Shown piece after piece: positions 33,747 to 42,391 of a stretch of 64,000 nt of DNA (position 1 is its first letter; each line of letters begins with the position of its first letter). The DNA comes from Terriglobus saanensis SP1PR4. Lineage in GTDB: Bacteria; Acidobacteriota; Terriglobia; Terriglobales; Acidobacteriaceae. Both the position numbers and the translations under genes were made by a program. Where the stretch lies: positions 1,860,001 to 1,924,000 of the forward strand of contig NC_014963.1 of NCBI RefSeq assembly GCF_000179915.2. The letters run 5' to 3'. The notes under the pieces were generated by a model that did no database searches, was not told where the DNA came from, and worked only from the letters and a program-made list of their open reading frames with translations.

Positions 33747-36700
33747 TTAGAAGCGGTACTTTGCGGCGACCTGGAAAACACGCGCCTCCTCTGCGCTTGT
33801 TACCTGGCCGAAGTTCCCACTGGTCCTGCTGCCGCTTGGATTGTCGAATTGGGCATGGTTGAAGGCATTGAAGGCTTCGATGCGCAGCTGCACCACGTTT
33901 GCCTCATGCAGGCGAATGTCGCGGAGGATGGCGAGGTCGGTATTGTTGATGCCGGGTCCGTGGAAGAAGCGGCGATGCGAGCTACCGAACTCACCGACAG
34001 CCTCCAGGGGGAAGGCGTCAATGTTGAAGTAGGCGTTGCGGTTGCGGGGGTTGTGATCGCCAGCCAAAGGGGCACCCGTATAGTTTGGGCGGTCGGCTCC
34101 GGTGCCCGTAAGGGAGTGATCGTCGTTCTCGGACAGGGAGACGGGAAGTCCTGAAGCAAAGCGTGTGATGCCCGAAATAGCCCATCCGCCCGTAACTGCT
34201 TTGGCAAAGTGGTTGTTGACGAGGCGGTCAAAAGGAAGGCGAACGTTATAGCTTGCGACGAAGTTATGGGTTACATCAAAAGACGAGAGACCATAATCCG
34301 CCTGCGGTCGGTAGACGTACGTGCTCTGCGTCTGCGAGGAGGAGTTATCGAAGGAACGGCTGAAGGTGTAAGCGAAGAGAACGTCCCATACTGCGCTTGT
34401 ATGCTTGAGGCTCGTCTGCAGTGAGTTGTAGTTGGCCTTTGCCGAGGTCTTGAGATAAGGATTGCTGCCGAAGGCAAGACCGAGTGTAGGGCGGGTTCCT
34501 TCCACGATGGAGCCATTGGCGCGGGTGTATGGCTGTGTTTCAAGGTTCGGTCCGCAATCCGTCTCTCCATCGGCGAGTGCGGCGCCCTGCAGCGAAAGGC
34601 AAAGCGCGGGATCACCAGGGTTTGCTTCCACCGCATTGGCGAGATGACGACCAACGTTACCAACGTAGTTCATGGTCATGACGGTGGAACGTCCGAGATC
34701 CTGCTGGATTCCAATGAAGTAGTTCTGGTTGTAAGGCACAGTGTTCGTGGTTGCCACGGCGAAGCTGGAGCTAAGAGGGAGATAGCTGGCCCATGGCACG
34801 TTGTTGTCAGGATTTGAGGCGCTTACGTTGGTGGGCGGAAAGACGAAAGGGAACTTCTGCGCCTGCACGGTCTGTGTTGCACGGTTGACGTAAGGCTTCT
34901 CCAGCATGACAGGAACGGGTGATTCCCAGAAAAGACCGTAGGGAGCATCACCGATCTCTACGAAACCGGACTGATCCTGGAAGCTGGTATAGAAGAGACC
35001 ATAGCCGCCACGGACGCTGGTCTTGCCATTCCAGAATGGCGGAACATAGGCGAAGCCAAAGCGCGGAGCGAATTTGTTCCACTTGATGGGAGCGAGGGTT
35101 CTGGGGACGCCAGGATCACCGGGAAAGACCCATCCCTTGGGTGCGCCCGGGAATACGATCGACTGTTGTCCCGGAACGATGGTTTCCAGCTTGTTTTGCG
35201 TGTCGTACCACGGCGTTGTAACTTCATAGCGAATGCCCACGTTCATCGTGAAATTTGGAAGAAGTCTCCACGAATCCTGAGCGTAGCCGCCAGCATAGTA
35301 ACTGCGCGAATCCAGAAGCTGTTGCGTGGCCTGGACGAAATCGTTGGGCGCTCCTAGAAGGAAGTCGGCCGTATCGACACCGGTCTCATTACCGGCACTA
35401 AAGTCGAACTGGCCATTTACCGCATAGTTGTTACGGCCATTGATCTGGTCATAGTGATAGTTCACTCCGAACTGCAGGGTATGCCTGCCCTTCACGATCA
35501 TGTAGTTATCCAGCCACTGGAAGGTATTGTTCACGCGAACGTTCGTTGCGATCGGATTGCCGAAGCTCACATTGCTGAGGGAGATGTTGGGAACGCCCGC
35601 GAGATTGGGATTGACGACGTCTATTCCCCCTGTTGGTCCCCAGGGCGTTGTGAACCCAAGGGAGGAAAGCGTCGTTCCCGATTGCGACGGGTTTCCAAGA
35701 TTGATCGCATTGCGCGTGTAGGTGAAGCGGAAAGAGTTGACGGTGTTGTTCTTAAAGATCGTTGTAAGGCCGAGATTGCCCATCTGAGCACGGCCGCCAG
35801 TGGTTCCGCCGAATCCAGGAAGGGAAGAGTCGGTATAGGGATCAACCACCGTATCGTCATCCAGGAAGTAGTAACCGAAAAACTGTCCGAAGCGGGTGTT
35901 CAGGTCCACACGGCCCGCGCCCTTGTAGTCGGTTGTTTTAGAGGAAAGGGCGGACGAGTAGTTGGAAGTGCTGGTCACGTTATTTGGTGCGGGTATGTAC
36001 TTCGAGAGGCCTACTGCCGCGGGAGAGAAGGCAGCTTTGGGGATAATCGCGTTCGGGAAGACGCACTGGCTGGTATCCGCGCATCCTTTAAAATAGTAGG
36101 GCTCGTTCTGGGCGACAGCATATCCAAGTCGGCTGGAGAGGACGTTTGCCCAACCAACACCGGCGACGGAGACGCCCGACTCGGCGTAGGCGGCATCAAA
36201 GTCACCGGCACGATTGCTTAAATCACCAGCGAGATTCGCTGCAGTAGGCACCGTTACATTTATAGGAGACCCCTTCGTTTGCTTTGTGGCTTGAAAGTCC
36301 CCAAAGAAGAAGGCTCGATCTTTCCTTATAGGAGCACCGAAGATTCCACCGAAAATATTTTGATTGAACTGCGGCTTTGGTGTCGTTGAAGTGGTGAAGT
36401 AGTTCGTCGCATTGAGCGAAGTATTGCGGAAGAACTCAAATGCTTCGCCGTGAATCTGGTTCGTGCCAGACTTCGTCACGACGTTCACCTGTCCGCCGCT
36501 GTAGTTGCCATACTCCGCATCGAAGTTACTGGTGATGATGCGGAATTCAGAGATGGAATCGAGAACAGGAATGATGGCTGCGCCGTTCTCGAGGCCATCA
36601 TTGACGTTGCCGCCATTGATCATGAAGCCATTGGACGCTTCCCGGCCACCGTTCACTGATTGGTTGCCAGGGTTTAGGCCGCCAGAAGTAGAGGCGCCAG

Positions 36701-37220
36701 TACCTTCTGCCGTCGCTTTGTAGGGAGAGACGCCCGGCTGTAGAGCGAGAAGGTCGGTATAAGAACGTCCGTTCAAAGGCACAGCGACGATCTTCTCGCT
36801 CTCAATGACCTCACCAAGCTGCGTATTCTGCGTCTCAACCTGAACGGGATTGCTGGTGACCTGTTCGATCACATCCACGCTGCCGACCTTGAGCGAAATG
36901 TCGTTCTTGATGTTGGAATTGGCGTCTACTTTCACGCCAGTGACTTTGCCTGTTTCAAAGCCGCTCATCGTTGTGGTGATGGTGTAGGAGCCTACGTCCA
37001 GAGCGTTGAAGCTATAAAAACCCTTGTTGTCGGTCTGACCTGTGAAGGTCACTCCTGTCGCTTCATTGCGAACGACCACGCTTACTTTTGGAATGGCAGC
37101 ACCCGAAGCGTCTGTCACTGTTCCTGAGACGATACCCGTAATGGCGGCGTAAAGAGGAGCCGTCATAAAGAAGAAGCAAATGGCAAACGTCGCCAAGGCG
37201 AACACTTTAGCAAAGCGCAT
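33747..37220 (-). CDS. TonB-dependent receptor, Oar-like
   Basis: 1157-residue outer-membrane receptor. Signal peptide ~1-25 (FAICFFFMTAPLYA); carboxypeptidase-regulatory-like domain ~28-110 (IVSGTVTDASGAAIPKVSVV, SFNALDVGSYTITTTMSGFE); plug with VPLNGRSYTDLLALQPGVS and GFMINGGNVNDGLENGAAII; then a barrel ending in VAAKYRF. ATG at 37220 has GGAGG seven bases upstream. A TTGACT/TATAAG promoter 146 bases upstream implies a monocistronic transcript with a ~150-base leader. No degradative enzyme is in the same transcript, so the substrate cannot be guessed; the DUF4380 protein beyond the terminator may be functionally related. Confidence 0.93.
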   Translation of the reverse strand: MRFAKVFALATFAICFFFMTAPLYAAITGIVSGTVTDASGAAIPKVSVVVRNEATGVTFTGQTDNKGFYSFNALDVGSYTITTTMSGFETGKVTGVKVDANSNIKNDISLKVGSVDVIEQVTSNPVQVETQNTQLGEVIESEKIVAVPLNGRSYTDLLALQPGVSPYKATAEGTGASTSGGLNPGNQSVNGGREASNGFMINGGNVNDGLENGAAIIPVLDSISEFRIITSNFDAEYGNYSGGQVNVVTKSGTNQIHGEAFEFFRNTSLNATNYFTTSTTPKPQFNQNIFGGIFGAPIRKDRAFFFGDFQATKQTKGSPINVTVPTAANLAGDLSNRAGDFDAAYAESGVSVAGVGWANVLSSRLGYAVAQNEPYYFKGCADTSQCVFPNAIIPKAAFSPAAVGLSKYIPAPNNVTSTSNYSSALSSKTTDYKGAGRVDLNTRFGQFFGYYFLDDDTVVDPYTDSSLPGFGGTTGGRAQMGNLGLTTIFKNNTVNSFRFTYTRNAINLGNPSQSGTTLSSLGFTTPWGPTGGIDVVNPNLAGVPNISLSNVSFGNPIATNVRVNNTFQWLDNYMIVKGRHTLQFGVNYHYDQINGRNNYAVNGQFDFSAGNETGVDTADFLLGAPNDFVQATQQLLDSRSYYAGGYAQDSWRLLPNFTMNVGIRYEVTTPWYDTQNKLETIVPGQQSIVFPGAPKGWVFPGDPGVPRTLAPIKWNKFAPRFGFAYVPPFWNGKTSVRGGYGLFYTSFQDQSGFVEIGDAPYGLFWESPVPVMLEKPYVNRATQTVQAQKFPFVFPPTNVSASNPDNNVPWASYLPLSSSFAVATTNTVPYNQNYFIGIQQDLGRSTVMTMNYVGNVGRHLANAVEANPGDPALCLSLQGAALADGETDCGPNLETQPYTRANGSIVEGTRPTLGLAFGSNPYLKTSAKANYNSLQTSLKHTSAVWDVLFAYTFSRSFDNSSSQTQSTYVYRPQADYGLSSFDVTHNFVASYNVRLPFDRLVNNHFAKAVTGGWAISGITRFASGLPVSLSENDDHSLTGTGADRPNYTGAPLAGDHNPRNRNAYFNIDAFPLEAVGEFGSSHRRFFHGPGINNTDLAILRDIRLHEANVVQLRIEAFNAFNHAQFDNPSGSRTSGNFGQVTSAEEARVFQVAAKYRF

Positions 37221-37365
37221 TTCTTTCCCTCCAAAGTAATTGCTTGCGTCTTGTTTTGCTTTCTATTTGTCTGTTCGACGGACCCACTGAAGGCGGGGAC
37301 GACGGATCTCAGGGACGGACCTCGCTGTGTGCTGTTTCTTGTTGATTTAGAACGGAGTATCGCCA

Positions 37366-37394
37366 CTTATAACGAGAGTCGCAGATGAAGTCAA
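37366..37394 (-). promoter_or_regulatory. Sigma-70-like promoter for receptor ending at 33747
   Basis: On the minus strand TTGACT (37394-37389) and TATAAG (37371-37366) are separated by 17 bases. It is the only near-consensus pair I found upstream of the receptor start at 37220. Confidence 0.6.
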
Positions 37395-37407
37395 TGGGTC
37401 AAATGCC

Positions 37408-37510
37408 TTACGAAGGCGGATCTCTTACGAGACGCTTAGCTCGATCGACGAAGCCACAAAGCAGCACGGTCAGGTCATCCGTCTGGGTAGTGTCGACCGC
37501 TGCTGGAAGG
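37408..37510 (-). pseudogene. Possible remnant of a SpoIIE/PP2C-type phosphatase C-terminus
   Basis: A minus-strand frame ends with VDTTQTDDLTVLLCGFVDRA, resembling the final QTDDITLL motif of SpoIIE-like serine phosphatases. Only this end can be recognised; adjacent frames continue with possible fragments (VVDRIMTSFQQ; SLEKLRLHFLLCEIAKLSPS), suggesting frameshifts in a decayed gene. It could be chance. It sits in a 730-base gap between two divergent receptor genes that otherwise holds only their promoters. Confidence 0.3.
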
Positions 37511-37809
37511 ACGTCATGATCCGATCTACGACTCCGAAGGAGACAGTTTGGCAATTTCGCAGAGCAGGAAGTGGAGACGTAGTTTCTCAAGCGAGTCAAA
37601 GTGAACACTGTCAACATTGTCTCTGTGGAGATTGGCGAAGTCGCACGAAAACCTTGGAGTATGGTTCGCGTCTTGGTAGACGCTGGCCGATCGCATCCTT
37701 ATCCATCCGCAACGGCGCGATACCGCTAACTATCCCGAAGAACACCGATATCTCTTGGAGATATCTCCGACGGCCTGAACTGCTGCATGGCACGACGAAT
37801 TTATTTTTG

Positions 37810-37838
37810 TTGACAGTGTGACTGCCCATCCCTATATA
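37810..37838 (+). promoter_or_regulatory. Consensus sigma-70 promoter for receptor at 37951
   Basis: TTGACA (37810-37815) and TATATA (37833-37838) are spaced by exactly 17 bases, with T-rich sequence just upstream of the -35 box. Transcription would start near 37845, leaving a ~105-base leader before the receptor ATG. Confidence 0.75.
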
Positions 37839-37950
37839 GTTCTCGCCCGACATAGTGAAGAAGCACGAGCAGAGCTGAAACTTACCGTCCTGCCGAAGTG
37901 CCTATTAAATTTGATACTCATACTAACCATTGGAAGGTTCAGAGGTCGTA

Positions 37951-40900
37951 ATGAAACGGTTACTATTCGTTGTTCTCATCTTGTTCGTTTCGTCCGTAGG
38001 TCTGGCTCTTGGCCAGGCCGTCGATAGTCAGCAAATTACGGGCGTTGTCACCGACCCTGCAGGTGCGGCGGTTCCTCACGCTGAAGTGACGGTGACCAAT
38101 GAAGCCACCCGCGTGGCCCATTCAGTACGCTCCAACGACGACGGCAACTATACCGTCCTGAACCTTCCGGTCGGTGTGTACACCGTCACGACGGTTATGC
38201 AGGGTTTTAAGAAATCCATCCTCAGCGGCGTGAATGTGGATGTGGGTGGCAAGCCCGCTGTTCCCGTACAGCTTGAAATCGGACAGGTGACGGAGTCAGT
38301 CGCTGTAAAAGCAGGTGTGGTGTTGATTCAGACAACGACAGCGGAGATAGGTGGCGTAGTTACCAGCACGGAGGCAACTCAGATCCAGTTGAACGGCCGC
38401 AACTACATTCAGCTCCTGACGTTACAACCGGGGGTCTCGCAAACGGTGGCCAGCGGCTTCGCCATCTTCGGTACGTACGGTGTCAATGGTAACTCGCAGT
38501 CTGTAAATGGTATCCGCACCGATTCGGCAAACTTCTTTATCGACGGTGTAGACAATAAGGACAATGGCGGCGGAGGCAATAACTTCGTCAATATCTCGCC
38601 AGATTCGTTGCAGCAGTTCCGCAATGTCGCATCCAGCTACGATGCGAGCTACGGAGGCACCTCCGGTGCAACTGTCTCAGTCGCGATCAAGAGCGGTGGC
38701 CACGACTTCCATGGCAGCGCATACGAGTACATCCGCAACGACGCCATCCAGGGGTATCCTTTCCGTGCTATTAGCTCTTTGAGTCAGGCCCCAATCAAAG
38801 CGCCGCTGCGCTATAACGACTTCGGTTACACCATCGGCGGCCCCATCTGGATCCCGGGTGTACTCAACCGGAATCGGGACAAACTTTTTTTCTTTGCCGC
38901 TCAGGAGTACAAGCGTTTGCGCACCTCTACGGTAACGAACGCGTCGGTTCCGACACCAGCGGCCATCGCGAGTGCGATCGCCACTGGACCATCCACCGCA
39001 ACGGGGCGCGCTTTGGCCGCAACGGTCTTGACGGATCCCAGCGGCAACTACCGTTATCTGAGCCTGGGAAACAACAACCAGTCGGAGTATCTGGTGAAGG
39101 TGGATTACAACCTGAACGAGAAGAACCAGATCAGTGGACACTATGTTCACGACAACGTGCTGGTTGTTGGCAATCCGACTAATTACATCATCTATGACCG
39201 TACAATCCCGGGCCTCACAGCCTCTCTATCCTGGACGCACACCTTCAACTCTAAGACTGTGAATACCGCGACGGGCTCTTTCTCTGGAAACATCATCAAT
39301 GAAGGCGGGAATATCCGGACGAACCCGCAGTTTGCGAATAAGCCGATCAACCGTTCCGACTATGGCCTGACCTACGCGACGCTGTATAACGCCTCGAACC
39401 GCATTCCGCAGATCACGATCACGGGCTTCGGAAATCCTGGCGTGACTCCCAGGCAGTTCGATAACTATCAGCGCATTTTTGCATTGAAAGATGATTTCTC
39501 CCGCGTCCTGGGTAATCACTCTGTGAAAGCTGGTGGATACTTCTGGCGTGCACGAAAGAATCAGACCGCACCGCCGCAGCTGAATGGCGCTTTCACCTTT
39601 AGCGATCTGGCAGGACTCGTAGCGGGTAATTTCGCAAGTTACACCGAAGGCAGCAATATCCCACAAGTGCAAGCTCGCTTTCTGCAGTTCGAGACTTATG
39701 TGCAGGATGATTGGACGGTGGGTCGTCGGCTGACCGTGAACCTGGGTCTCCGCTGGCAATACATGCCGCCCATCTCCAGTTGGCCAAACAATGCAGCGTT
39801 TTTCGACCCTAACTTCTACGATGCAACCAAGGCTGCGACTATCGATCCCGCAACTGGCCTCATCACCACTGCTCCTGCTCCGTATAACGGCCTTGTTCTA
39901 CCGGGCACCGGTTTTTCAGACAAAGCAAAGCAGGTAGTCGCCGCGTCCGTGTACAACAATCCACAAGTACAGGCGTTGTTCCACAATCTGCCGGGTGGTG
40001 TGGTGAACACCGTCTACAACACCTTCGCCCCGCGCGTTGGATTTGCATATGACTTGAGCGGCAGGCAGGAAACGGTCATACACGGCGGCTACGGTATGTC
40101 GTACGAGCGTGTGGAGGGGAACTACTACTACGGTGCGGTTTCCCAGTTGCCGTTCACCGCCGTAGCTTCGCTTGCCAGCGCAGGCAATGCGGATAACCTG
40201 GGCAGCATCGGTATCAACACCTCTGCACCGACCAACATTTCCAATTCGGCCGATCGCAACCTTGAGCCGCCTCGAATTCACAATTACAGCGTCGGTGTAC
40301 AGCGCAAGCTGTTCAGCAACACCTCTGCGGAGGTGAACTACGTGGGCTCGCGTTCTACAAATCTGACGTATCGCAAGAACCTGAATCAGGGAGCGGCAGG
40401 CATCGAGGCGGCAAATCCTGGTGTAGCAAGAAATGCTCTCCGCCCCTATAAGGGCTATGGCGAAATTTACCAATACAGCAACGGCGAACATTCCAACTTC
40501 AACTCGCTGCAGGCGCGGTTGCAGACACGCTTTAGCAAAGGCGGCCTTGTTACCCTGGCCTATACCTGGTCCAAGTCGCTGACCGATGGATCCACTTTCG
40601 ATTACCAACCACAGGACAGTACCAACATTCACGGCGACTACGGTCCGGCCAACTACAGCCAACCCAAAATCTTCGTCGCCAGCTATGTTTATCCCCTTCC
40701 ATTCTGGCAACATGAGCACGCGTGGTACAAACAGGTCCTCGGGGGGTGGCAGCTATCGGGCATCACCCGCATCGCGAACGGCCTGCCGATCAACGTGATT
40801 CAACCCTCCGGCCTGTCGGTCGCGGGCAATCTAGTCACGACGGCTAACGTCGCACAGCGCCCGAACCTTGTAGGTAATCCCTATGCTCATAACGGCCAGC

Positions 40901-41241
40901 AATACTTGAACTATGTCGCCTTCCGTGCGCCAGCAGCGGGAACCTACGGTAACCTGCACTACGATGACATCAAAGGACCACTGTTCAATAACTGGGACGC
41001 GGCATTGCAAAAGAATATTTCCATTCACGAAGAGATCGGAGTGGAATTCCGTGCTGAGATGTTCAACGTTCCAAACCACATGTCTTTCTTCGCCATCGGC
41101 GGTACGCTCGGCGCTCCGCAGGCGGACGGCAGTTACCAGCCGAACTTCAGTTCGACGGGCAGCTTCCAGAACAGCTTCGGCCAGGTGACCAGCGCTACCG
41201 ATCCTCGCACTATGGAGTTCGTATTGCGGGTCCACTTCTAA
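37951..41241 (+). CDS. TonB-dependent receptor, Oar-like
   Basis: 1096-residue outer-membrane receptor. Signal peptide ~1-22 (LLFVVLILFVSSVGLALG); regulatory-like sandwich ~28-112 (QQITGVVTDPAGAAVPHAEV, YTVLNLPVGVYTVTTVMQGF); plug with IQLNGRNYIQLLTLQPGVS and NFFIDGVDNKDNGGGGN; barrel ending in EFVLRVHF. ATG at 37951 has AGAGG six bases upstream; an in-frame ATG at 37930 is less likely because the signal peptide would be displaced. It is the only plus-strand receptor with a near-perfect promoter here and has no downstream enzyme gene on the strand apart from the small CHY protein. Confidence 0.94.
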   Translation: MKRLLFVVLILFVSSVGLALGQAVDSQQITGVVTDPAGAAVPHAEVTVTNEATRVAHSVRSNDDGNYTVLNLPVGVYTVTTVMQGFKKSILSGVNVDVGGKPAVPVQLEIGQVTESVAVKAGVVLIQTTTAEIGGVVTSTEATQIQLNGRNYIQLLTLQPGVSQTVASGFAIFGTYGVNGNSQSVNGIRTDSANFFIDGVDNKDNGGGGNNFVNISPDSLQQFRNVASSYDASYGGTSGATVSVAIKSGGHDFHGSAYEYIRNDAIQGYPFRAISSLSQAPIKAPLRYNDFGYTIGGPIWIPGVLNRNRDKLFFFAAQEYKRLRTSTVTNASVPTPAAIASAIATGPSTATGRALAATVLTDPSGNYRYLSLGNNNQSEYLVKVDYNLNEKNQISGHYVHDNVLVVGNPTNYIIYDRTIPGLTASLSWTHTFNSKTVNTATGSFSGNIINEGGNIRTNPQFANKPINRSDYGLTYATLYNASNRIPQITITGFGNPGVTPRQFDNYQRIFALKDDFSRVLGNHSVKAGGYFWRARKNQTAPPQLNGAFTFSDLAGLVAGNFASYTEGSNIPQVQARFLQFETYVQDDWTVGRRLTVNLGLRWQYMPPISSWPNNAAFFDPNFYDATKAATIDPATGLITTAPAPYNGLVLPGTGFSDKAKQVVAASVYNNPQVQALFHNLPGGVVNTVYNTFAPRVGFAYDLSGRQETVIHGGYGMSYERVEGNYYYGAVSQLPFTAVASLASAGNADNLGSIGINTSAPTNISNSADRNLEPPRIHNYSVGVQRKLFSNTSAEVNYVGSRSTNLTYRKNLNQGAAGIEAANPGVARNALRPYKGYGEIYQYSNGEHSNFNSLQARLQTRFSKGGLVTLAYTWSKSLTDGSTFDYQPQDSTNIHGDYGPANYSQPKIFVASYVYPLPFWQHEHAWYKQVLGGWQLSGITRIANGLPINVIQPSGLSVAGNLVTTANVAQRPNLVGNPYAHNGQQYLNYVAFRAPAAGTYGNLHYDDIKGPLFNNWDAALQKNISIHEEIGVEFRAEMFNVPNHMSFFAIGGTLGAPQADGSYQPNFSSTGSFQNSFGQVTSATDPRTMEFVLRVHF

Positions 41242-41344
41242 CCAGATGTGACTTCAAATAGCCCTACTACTTGGCCGTCCTAGATCCAGATACAGGCGGG
41301 GCCTGCCGGAGCGATGTGCACAAATTCTCAATTCTTCTATCCTG

Positions 41345-41683
41345 ATGTGGATGAAGCGAATCTTTCCCCATGTGATCGGAATTGAGCTCGATCCGCAGAC
41401 CCGTTGTATCCACTATCGGAGCCGGTTGGATATTATCTCGATCAAAATGAAGTGCTGCGGTCTCTACTACGCTTGCAAAGACTGTCACGCAGCCCTCGCG
41501 GATCATCCGGCCCAGGTGTGGCCCTGCAGCGAATGGGCCCAGAAGAACGTTCTCTGCGGAGCCTGTGGTGCGGAACTCACCACGCAGGAATACCTTGACT
41601 CTGACAACCAATGTTCAGCCTGCAACGCTGCCTTCAACCCGGGATGTCACAATCACTACCACTTCTACTTTGAAGCAAAGTAG
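41345..41683 (+). CDS. CHY zinc-finger protein
   Basis: 112-residue protein carrying the whole CHY zinc-finger pattern: RCIHYRSRLDIISIKMKCCG, LYYACKDCHAALADH, VLCGACGAEL, CSACNAAFNPGCHNHYHFYF. The ten Cys and several His residues would bind about three zinc ions. The family includes Hot13-like and RCHY1-related domains; bacterial single-domain versions have no settled role, although redox or metal handling is often proposed. Start ATG at 41345, with ATG at 41351 as an alternative. The last codons form the left arm of a perfect hairpin that follows through the stop. Confidence 0.88.
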   Translation: MWMKRIFPHVIGIELDPQTRCIHYRSRLDIISIKMKCCGLYYACKDCHAALADHPAQVWPCSEWAQKNVLCGACGAELTTQEYLDSDNQCSACNAAFNPGCHNHYHFYFEAK

Positions 41684-41690
41684 AAGTGGT
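41658..41690. terminator. Perfect hairpin overlapping the end of the CHY gene
   Basis: Arms 41658-41672 and 41676-41690 are a perfect 15-bp inverted repeat with a three-base loop. The left arm encodes the final HFYFE residues and the stop lies in the right arm. It sits between converging CHY (stop 41683) and MsrB (stop 41715) genes and probably serves both strands, although neither side has a good T-tract. Confidence 0.6.
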
Positions 41691-41714
41691 ACTTCTTCAC
41701 CATCTCTGAGTAAC

Positions 41715-42344
41715 TTAGGCGAGCTTTGCGAAGCGCATGGAAGCAGAGTTCATGCAGTAGCGCAGCCCCGTCGGGCGAGGTCCATCGTCGAAGACGTGAC
41801 CGAGGTGGGCGGCGCATCGCTTGCAGGAGACTTCCGTCCGCTCCATTCCCAACGTACTGTCCGTCTTCTCTACGACGTTTTCCTTCGCAAGCACCTGCCA
41901 AAAACTCGGCCAGCCAGTGCCGGAGTCGAACTTTGTATCGGAACTGAAGAGCGCCGTATCGCAGCAGATGCAGCGGAATAGACCGCGGTCGTGCAGATCC
42001 CAGGAGTTGCCGGTGTAGGGCCGTTCAGTTCCTTCGTGACGAGCTACCTCATAGGAAATCGAAGACAGTTCATGCTTCCACTCTGCATCGGGTTTGGAAA
42101 CCGTAGGCACTGTGACTTTACCCGTTGGCTTGCCATTCGAGGCAAAATCGATGATGGTGACGGTAGCCGGTAGGGAATCGCGTTTTCCGCCTGCTGCGGC
42201 TGCGATCAGCGGCTTTCGCAGAGACCAAACTGCAAGAGCCCCGACTGCAGCTGCCGAAGTCGCAAGGAACGTGCGACGAGTCTGAATCTTGACTGCGGCC
42301 TCTCTTGATGCCGTTTCTTCAGATTGCTTAAGGAATTCACTCAT
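41715..42344 (-). CDS. msrB: Peptide-methionine (R)-S-oxide reductase, Tat-exported
   Basis: 209 residues. A Tat signal is present (TRRTFLATSAAAVGALAVW, residues 22-40). The MsrB domain (~85-205) has EWKHELSSISYEVARHEGTE, zinc-binding Cys125/Cys128 and Cys174/Cys177, GTGWPSFW, and the catalytic Cys197 in LRYCMNSASMRF. It reduces the R-epimer of methionine sulfoxide in proteins, here outside the cytoplasm. ATG at 42344 has AGAGG seven bases upstream; ATG at 42362 is the alternative. It lies 47 bases after the DipZ-like gene, whose thioredoxin domain would supply reducing equivalents, so the two form a plausible periplasmic repair system. Confidence 0.95.
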   Translation of the reverse strand: MSEFLKQSEETASREAAVKIQTRRTFLATSAAAVGALAVWSLRKPLIAAAAGGKRDSLPATVTIIDFASNGKPTGKVTVPTVSKPDAEWKHELSSISYEVARHEGTERPYTGNSWDLHDRGLFRCICCDTALFSSDTKFDSGTGWPSFWQVLAKENVVEKTDSTLGMERTEVSCKRCAAHLGHVFDDGPRPTGLRYCMNSASMRFAKLA

Positions 42345-42391
42345 GAGTGAACCTCTTTTCATGGATTTAGACGTTCTGGAACGCGCAACGT

